Below the pieces are notes generated by a model. It ran no database searches, had not been told where the DNA came from, and saw only the letters and a program-made list of their open reading frames with translations. A DNA stretch of 53,577 nucleotides, taken from NCBI GenBank assembly GCA_964450715.1, contig CAYVFC010000047.1, positions 1 through 53,577 on the forward strand, given 5' to 3'. The position numbers and the translations under genes were made by a program. The stretch's first letter is position 1, and every line of letters begins with the position of its first letter. This stretch comes from CAYVFC01 sp964450715 (lineage in GTDB: Bacteria; Myxococcota_A; Polyangia; Polyangiales; JAFGIB01). Below are positions 49,257 through 53,577 of this stretch, piece after piece.

Positions 49257-49664
49257 GGTACTTTTACGTCCCGGCGACGAGCGACGCCTCGGTGACGCGC
49301 CCTCACCCGGGACCCGAAGTAGCCCGTCTCACCAATCCTTCCGAACGCAGCTCGGTCGGGACGACCCCACCTGTGTCGCGGCTACGCCTCGTGACAGCAG
49401 TGCGATAGCTTTGTCTTCGCTTCTAGCATTCGGGACCGTCGCGTTTCGAGATCCAACCGAAAAGCTCAATAAGACGGTCTATACCAATTATTATAGACGA
49501 TTATGGCTCGATCGGCCCGACCTTTTATCGTGTGATTGGACGTGGTGACCTGCTGGCGTGTGCGACGCGGGGGATAGGGACGCGGGGGATAGGGGGCAGT
49601 GTGGTATAGGGTGGTATAGAGGGGGCGCAACGCCGCAGAGGGGGCCGCCCCGCCCGAGAGAGAT
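49257..49664. other. 408-nt gene-free region upstream of the unknown lipoprotein and downstream of mnmA
   Basis: It contains a perfect GTCTATA-CCAATTAT-TATAGAC inverted repeat (49477-49498) in an AT-rich island. A tandem direct repeat of GACGCGGGGGATAGGG (two units, 49564 onward) is followed by GGTATAGGGTGGTATAGAGGG. No ORF with a recognisable product. The AT island could hold the lipoprotein promoter. Confidence 0.5.
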
Positions 49665-50750
49665 TTATCCCTGGTATATCTCGCCGCCGCCCAGCAGGGT
49701 TTCCTCCTGGTAGAAGACGGCGGACTGGCCCGGCGTGATGGACAGCTGCGGTTGATCGAAGACGAACCTGTACCTTTCCTCCCCCAGCGGAGAGAGCTCG
49801 CCGTCGGCGGCGGCGTGGTTGTGCCGGATCTGAGCCCGCGCGCGCAAGGGCTGGTCCGGCGGATCGATGCCCAGAAAGTGGGTCCGCTCCGCCACCAGCT
49901 CGCGTGAGAAAAGCGCCTGGCGCGGCCCCACCACCAGCCGGTTACTCGCGGCGTCGATCCGTAACACGTACAGAGGGTCGCCGCCGCCGATGCCCAGGCC
50001 GCGGCGTTGGCCCACGGTGTAGTGCACGATGCCGCGGTGGGTGCCGATTTGTTTGCCCGAGCTATCCACGATCGGGCCCGGGCGTACGCGCTCGGCGCTG
50101 AATAGCCCGGCGTGGCCGCCCTCGGCGAAGTTCTGGCTCTCGGGCCGCTCGGCAACCTGCAGGCCGGTCCGGGCCGCGGCTCGCTTGACCTCGTTCTTTT
50201 CCAGCTCGCCCAGGGGAAATAGCAGCCGCGAGAGCTGTTCTTCCGTCAAACCGTAGAGGAAATAGCTCTGGTCTTTCTTTTTATCGATCCCGCGCCTGAG
50301 CCGATATCTACGGTTTTGTTCGTCGTATAAGATGCGGGCGTAGTGCCCGGTGGCGAAGCGGTCGAAATCGATCCCCTGCTCGGCCGCCTTTTGCAGCAGA
50401 AAGCCGAACTTGACCACGGGGTTGCAGCGGGTGCAGGGATTGGGGGTGCGGCCCCTCAGGTACTCTGCCTTGAAGTAGTCGAGCACCGCCTCGCGGTACT
50501 GTTGTTTGAGATCGACCGTATGGTGCTCGATGCCGAGCTGCCCGCAAACCCGGCGGGCGCTCTCGATGTCGTCCTGCTCGCCCGGGCCGTAGCAGCCGTG
50601 GCTCCCGCCGGGGACCGTCCCGGACTCACCCGAGAAGATGGCCATGGTCAGGCCGACCACTCGGTGGCCCTGTTTCTGTAGCAAATGGGCCGTGTACGAT
50701 GAGTCGACCCCGCCGCTCATCCCCACGGCGATGCGAAGATGCGGGCTCAC
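49665..50750 (-). CDS. mnmA: tRNA-specific 2-thiouridylase, clade lacking the second catalytic Cys
   Basis: A 361-residue MnmA that makes 2-thiouridine at tRNA position 34. The PP-loop is VGMSGGVDSSYTAHLL. The first catalytic Cys lies in GRTPNPCTRCNPVVKFGFLL. TGHYARI, KKKDQSYFLYGL and the C-terminal TVGQRRGLGI domain are intact. In E. coli the second (persulfide) Cys sits in GICFIG; the equivalent stretch here is PESQNFAEGGHAGLF with no Cys. GGSHGCYGPGEQDDIESARR replaces the usual CCSxxDxxDA. This is the pattern of an MnmA branch found in anaerobes, and it may use an Fe-S cluster or free sulfide. Confidence 0.93.
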   Translation of the reverse strand: MSPHLRIAVGMSGGVDSSYTAHLLQKQGHRVVGLTMAIFSGESGTVPGGSHGCYGPGEQDDIESARRVCGQLGIEHHTVDLKQQYREAVLDYFKAEYLRGRTPNPCTRCNPVVKFGFLLQKAAEQGIDFDRFATGHYARILYDEQNRRYRLRRGIDKKKDQSYFLYGLTEEQLSRLLFPLGELEKNEVKRAAARTGLQVAERPESQNFAEGGHAGLFSAERVRPGPIVDSSGKQIGTHRGIVHYTVGQRRGLGIGGGDPLYVLRIDAASNRLVVGPRQALFSRELVAERTHFLGIDPPDQPLRARAQIRHNHAAADGELSPLGEERYRFVFDQPQLSITPGQSAVFYQEETLLGGGEIYQG

Positions 50751-50786
50751 GGCTTCAGACCGCGCGAAGACCGCGCCACGATACCT

Positions 50787-51407
50787 CTATCTATTTTTAG
50801 CGGGCGTAGCTTTTGTAGCGGGCGTAGCTTTTGTAGCGGGCGTAGCTTTTGTAGCGGGCGTAGCTTTTGTAGCGGGCGTAGCCTTTGTAGCGGGTGTAGC
50901 TTTTGTAGCGGGCGTAGCCTTTGTAGCGGGCGTAGCTTTCTTTGCCGGTGTCGCCTTCTCGGCCGGGTTAGCCTTTTCAGCTGGCTCTGGTTTCTCGGTG
51001 GACTTCGCTTTTTGCGCGGGCTTTGCCTTCTTGGTCTTGGCGGGCTTGACCTTTTCGGCGGGCGCCGGTTTGTCGGCTTTGCCCTTGGGCTCTCCGGCTT
51101 CTGCTGGTTTCGAGGCTTGCTTTTCGACCTCGGCTGGCTCGGCAGCGGGCGCGTCTTCGGCAGGACCGGCCTGTTCGGCCCGTTCGGGCTGCGCCTGCCC
51201 GGCCTCGGCCGGGGCCTGCTCCAGTTTCTGCTCGGCCGCGACTGCGGGCTCGGCTTGCGCGGGCTTGGCCGGACCGGCCGAGGGCTCTGCCGGCGCGGGA
51301 GGAGGGGTGGCCGGCGGCGGGTGGCGGTGGGTGTCGACGAGGCAGCCGCTCAGGCAGATGCCGAGCGCGGCGGGCAGGGTCAAGAACTGGAAGAGCGATT
51401 GGTGCAT
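50787..51407 (-). CDS. Lysine/alanine/proline-rich lipoprotein with a C-terminal KATPAT repeat
   Basis: A 206-residue protein: lipobox GICLSGC near residue 22, an Ala/Pro/Glu-rich middle, then a Lys-rich tail of hexapeptides (KATPAT, about eight units) encoded by an 18-nt tandem repeat. The whole tail is net positive, resembling histone-H1-like or AlgP-type tails. As a lipoprotein it would face the periplasm or surface, where the tail could bind peptidoglycan, LPS or extracellular DNA. No conserved domain. Next to mnmA (36-nt gap). Confidence 0.65.
   Translation of the reverse strand: MHQSLFQFLTLPAALGICLSGCLVDTHRHPPPATPPPAPAEPSAGPAKPAQAEPAVAAEQKLEQAPAEAGQAQPERAEQAGPAEDAPAAEPAEVEKQASKPAEAGEPKGKADKPAPAEKVKPAKTKKAKPAQKAKSTEKPEPAEKANPAEKATPAKKATPATKATPATKATPATKATPATKATPATKATPATKATPATKATPAKNR
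50797..50943. repeat. 18-bp tandem repeat (VNTR) inside the lipoprotein gene
   Basis: Eight copies of an 18-bp unit (plus strand GTAGCGGGCGTAGCTTTT), the leftmost ones identical and the right ones with single substitutions (GTAGCC, GGTGTA). The unit is a multiple of three, so copy-number change keeps the frame. Confidence 0.9.
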
Positions 51408-51615
51408 GAAAAGCTTCCTTTATTAATAAGGTACCGAGGTTTGCCGATAGCGATTGCCCCCATCTAACCGCCGTCCGGGGATGAATGCAACGCTTTCCGG
51501 GCCTCGGCGTGCCCAGGGGCAAGAAGAGTGTTACGAAGAAACGGCTGCTCCGATCGTCTTCTGCCGGGAGGAACGGAAAAGAGAAGGCGTCGGCGCGACC
51601 GAGAGGGAGAGACAG

Positions 51616-52641
51616 GTGCAGGGCGTTATTCCGGGAGACTTGCTGACTACGGCCATGGCGGTGATGCCGCACACCGACGTCGAGCGCGCGTTGCAGATGG
51701 CGCTGTCGCTGGACGTGCCCTTCTGGCCCCAGCTGCCGCACCACAGCTACTACGAGGACATGTACGTGCAGGCCGCCGAGCACTTTCCGGGCATGGTGCT
51801 GGACACGGAGAAGCGGACGCTTCGCTTCGACAGCGAGCGGTTCATGGCTGAGCTCGAGCTCGCGCTGGAGCGGCTCGACGACCCCGAGTACCTCGACATC
51901 AGCCCGGGCTACTCCGAGGTCTACCACCGCTTCCTCGGGCTGGACCTGGCCGACCGGCCGGCCATCCGCGGGCAGCTGGAGGGCCCCGTCAGCTTCGGCT
52001 TCTACGTGCAGGACGAGAACAACCGCCCCATTATCTTCGACGATACCGTGCGGCCTTTTCTCATCGACTTCATGGCCCGGCGGCTCAACGCCCAGCTCGG
52101 CCGGCTGAAGAAGCTCAACCGTAATGCCTTCATGTTCGTGGATGAGCCCGGGCTGCAGTTCGTCTTTTCCGCCATGTCTGGATACAGTGATCAGAATGCG
52201 AAGCGCGATCTGGACGGGTTCTTCGCCCAGCTGGAGCGCCCGCGCGGCGTGCATCTTTGCGGTAACCCGGACTGGGACTTTCTGCTCAACCTGGATCTGG
52301 ACGTGCTCTCGCTCGACGTCTACACCAACGCGGAGATCTTCTCGCGCTATACCGCCTCCATCCGGAAGTTTCTCGACCGCGGAGGGGTGTTGGTCTGGGG
52401 GATCGTGCCCACCGGATTCGAGGCTTTCCAGAAGGAGGAGATCCCCACGCTGCTGGAGCGGCTGCGGGGCGTCTGGAAACCCCTCTGCTCGGCGGGCATC
52501 GACCGGGAGCTGTTGTTGAGCCGCAGCCTGCTCTCGCCCGCTACCTGCTGTCTCATCAACCCCGACCGCGAGGCCACGGTGGAGCGGGCCTTTGCCGCGG
52601 TTCAACGGATGTCAAAGATATTGAGGAGCGAGGAGCGATAG
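51616..52641 (+). CDS. UROD/MetE-fold protein (methionine-synthase-like)
   Basis: A 341-residue TIM-barrel protein of the uroporphyrinogen decarboxylase/cobalamin-independent methionine synthase superfamily. VMPHTDVERALQMALSLDVP and PFWPQLPHHSYYEDMYVQAA at the N terminus, IRGQLEGPVSFGF, MFVDEPGLQFVF, GVHLCGNPDWDFLL and LVWGIVPTGFEAF follow the MetE core. The His and Cys of HLCGN and the later CC pair can serve as zinc ligands. Relatives with the FWPQLP start are uncharacterised; a methyl transfer role is inferred. The GTG at 51616 has GAGAGGGAGAG upstream; an ATG at 51655 is the alternative. Confidence 0.78.
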   Translation: MQGVIPGDLLTTAMAVMPHTDVERALQMALSLDVPFWPQLPHHSYYEDMYVQAAEHFPGMVLDTEKRTLRFDSERFMAELELALERLDDPEYLDISPGYSEVYHRFLGLDLADRPAIRGQLEGPVSFGFYVQDENNRPIIFDDTVRPFLIDFMARRLNAQLGRLKKLNRNAFMFVDEPGLQFVFSAMSGYSDQNAKRDLDGFFAQLERPRGVHLCGNPDWDFLLNLDLDVLSLDVYTNAEIFSRYTASIRKFLDRGGVLVWGIVPTGFEAFQKEEIPTLLERLRGVWKPLCSAGIDRELLLSRSLLSPATCCLINPDREATVERAFAAVQRMSKILRSEER

Positions 52642-52693
52642 CGCCGTGTTCTCGCTAGCCAACCAGAACCTGGAAAATCAAGACCCACAAGAC

Positions 52694-52830
52694 CGGGACG
52701 GTCCTAGTTTCCTAGTTTTCGTTCTGGCGAGCGAGGAAGAGTTAACTAGGAAACTAGGACCGTCCCGCTTTTCGAGGACCGTCCCGCTTTTCGAGATCGA
52801 GGAAACTAGGACCGTCCCGCTTTTCGAGAT
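52694..52830. repeat. Long palindrome with iterated GGACCGTCCCGCTTTTCGAG
   Basis: A perfect 24-bp inverted repeat (52694-52717 and 52744-52767) has the outer end CGGGACGGTCC and a TAGTTTCCTAGTT inner part. To its right the end motif GGACCGTCCCGCTTTTCGAG is repeated three times (to about 52830). It lies just before the VTT gene and is read through by that open frame, but the likely start at 52844 is beyond it. Same architecture as the repeat at 653-885. Confidence 0.85.
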
Positions 52831-52843
52831 CGGGGAGGGCGAG

Positions 52844-53527
52844 ATGAGCGATGCGGCGAGCGGGGCCGGCCGCGCGCGCACGCTGCGACGGGTAGCGGCG
52901 CTCGCGGCGTTGGGCGTGCTGGTCGGCGCTGGCCTGTACCTGCGGGCGGCGCTGGACATCGAGTGGAGCGTGCCGGTGGTGCGGCAGATGGTGGTCGATC
53001 TCGGTTTCTGGGGTCCGGCGCTCTACCTCGTGCTGTTCGCCTTTCGCTGGGCTTTTCTCGTGCCCTCGCAGGTCATGCTGGTGGTGGGCGGCGCCTGTTT
53101 CGGTTTTGGGGCCGGAACCCTCTACGGCGCCATCGGTACCACCATGTCGGGCCTGTTCATTTTTTTGGTTACCCGTTTCCTGGTCGGCGATTCGCTGCGC
53201 GAGCGGGCGCCCCGACGGCTCGGGCGCGCGCTGGAGGCGGCCGGCAAGCGCGGGGGCGCGCTGCTGGTGGCCGCCGGAACCGGTTACCCGGTCGGCCCCA
53301 TGACCGCCTTTCAGGTGGGCGCGGGCCTGACCAGCATGCCGCTGCTGCTCTACGCCCCGGCACTGGTAGCGGGTGCACTGGTGCGCGCCGGTCTGTACGC
53401 CTATCTCGGTAACAGCCTGGTCGAGGTCGGCCTGCTTGCCTCGTGGCCGGCGCTCGTACTGCTCGGTTTGCTCTGCGTTCCCTTTCTCATCCCGCGGGTG
53501 CGCGCGCGCCTGGTCCGCTGGCTCTAG
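52844..53527 (+). CDS. TVP38/TMEM64 (VTT-domain) membrane protein
   Basis: A 227-residue inner-membrane protein with five or six hydrophobic helices. The VTT core is LGFWGPALYLVLFAFRWAFL, PSQVMLVVGGACFGFGAGTL, YGAIGTTMSGLFIFLVTRFL and GTGYPVGPMTAFQVGAGLTS. The family is related to DedA and probably moves lipids across the membrane. GGGGAGGGCGAG precedes the ATG at 52844; the open frame extends back to 52646 only through the palindromic repeat. Its TAG stop lies within the start of the next repeat. Confidence 0.88.
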   Translation: MSDAASGAGRARTLRRVAALAALGVLVGAGLYLRAALDIEWSVPVVRQMVVDLGFWGPALYLVLFAFRWAFLVPSQVMLVVGGACFGFGAGTLYGAIGTTMSGLFIFLVTRFLVGDSLRERAPRRLGRALEAAGKRGGALLVAAGTGYPVGPMTAFQVGAGLTSMPLLLYAPALVAGALVRAGLYAYLGNSLVEVGLLASWPALVLLGLLCVPFLIPRVRARLVRWL

Positions 53528-53577
53528 TGCCGTGACCGGGAGGTTATGATCCCGTCTGGGGGTAGATTTTCCGATAC
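53524..53577. repeat. Partial palindrome, probably another copy like C
   Basis: CTAGTGCCGTGACCGGGAGG followed by TTATGATC matches the first 28 nt of copy C (20059-20087) at most positions. The rest is cut by the window end. It begins on the stop codon of the VTT gene. Confidence 0.5.

Noticed and set aside
50797..50943. CRISPR array
   Set aside because: The 18-bp units are contiguous without spacers and in frame with a lipoprotein gene, so it is a coding minisatellite.
52646..52843. N-terminal extension of the VTT protein
   Set aside because: It translates the palindromic repeat and gives tandem low-complexity peptide. A good ribosome-binding site precedes the ATG at 52844.

Overview
The window is a GC-rich (roughly 65%) bacterial chromosome segment. 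Its gene content fits the former Deltaproteobacteria, most likely Myxococcota or a close relative. It has two large zinc-ribbon/GYF proteins with the AgmX-like C-terminal domain, a PilZ protein, TPR-PEGA and formylglycine-enzyme-like exported proteins, a repeat lipoprotein of the 'VGGTVSGL' type and many lipoproteins. EtfAB, a rubrerythrin, a sulfur-carrier/Fe-S operon and an anaerobe-type MnmA suggest an anaerobic or facultative life. The lineage is inferred from gene content only. A 100-N assembly gap (22097-22196) interrupts the repeat lipoprotein, so this is a draft scaffold.

Layout. 1-528: a minus-strand tRNA-Thr, Tyr, Gly, Thr, tuf cluster in the same order as the E. coli tufB operon. 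0.9-5.2 kb: TPR lipoprotein, PilZ protein and an M16-fold lipoprotein without its zinc site. 5.5-7.3 kb: etfBA. 7.5-11 kb: two zinc-ribbon membrane proteins. 11.2-13.3 kb: pepA and a ComEA-like protein. 13.4-15.0 kb: toxin-antitoxin cluster (intact higBA, a truncated parE-like toxin with its antitoxin, a PIN fragment). 15.0-20.0 kb: minus-strand run of nadK, an SdhC-like cytochrome, an ABC-2 permease, a TPR membrane protein, murA and yjbQ. 20.3-26.4 kb: exported START-like protein, repeat lipoprotein, TPR-PEGA and SUMF1-like proteins. 26.6-31.5 kb: era, a parvulin, an outer-membrane protein, rseP and a small membrane protein. 31.7-34.5 kb: methyltransferase, rubrerythrin and MBL hydrolase. 34.6-37.1 kb: four-gene sulfur/Fe-S operon. 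37.3-41.7 kb: DUF2314 protein, vapBC and a Spy/CpxP-like chaperone with an OmpR-type two-component system. 41.9-49.3 kb: second GYF/AgmX protein, small membrane proteins, an amidohydrolase remnant, a dienoyl-CoA-isomerase-like enzyme and a large unknown lipoprotein. 49.7-53.5 kb: mnmA, a lysine-rich VNTR lipoprotein, a UROD/MetE-fold protein and a VTT-domain protein.

Two things stand out. First, the operon at 34630-37115 joins TusA, a DsrE-family protein, a cysteine-desulfurase homologue whose PLP lysine is Thr207 (it keeps the catalytic-loop Cys327), and an IscU scaffold fused to a MIP18/DUF59-like domain. About 13 kb away lies an MnmA lacking the usual second catalytic cysteine. Together they suggest sulfur delivery that does not use PLP cysteine desulfuration. 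Second, the intergenic spaces hold several families of long palindromes. One family shares a conserved core hairpin but has terminal arms that differ from copy to copy, and some copies supply or abut stop codons of neighbouring genes.
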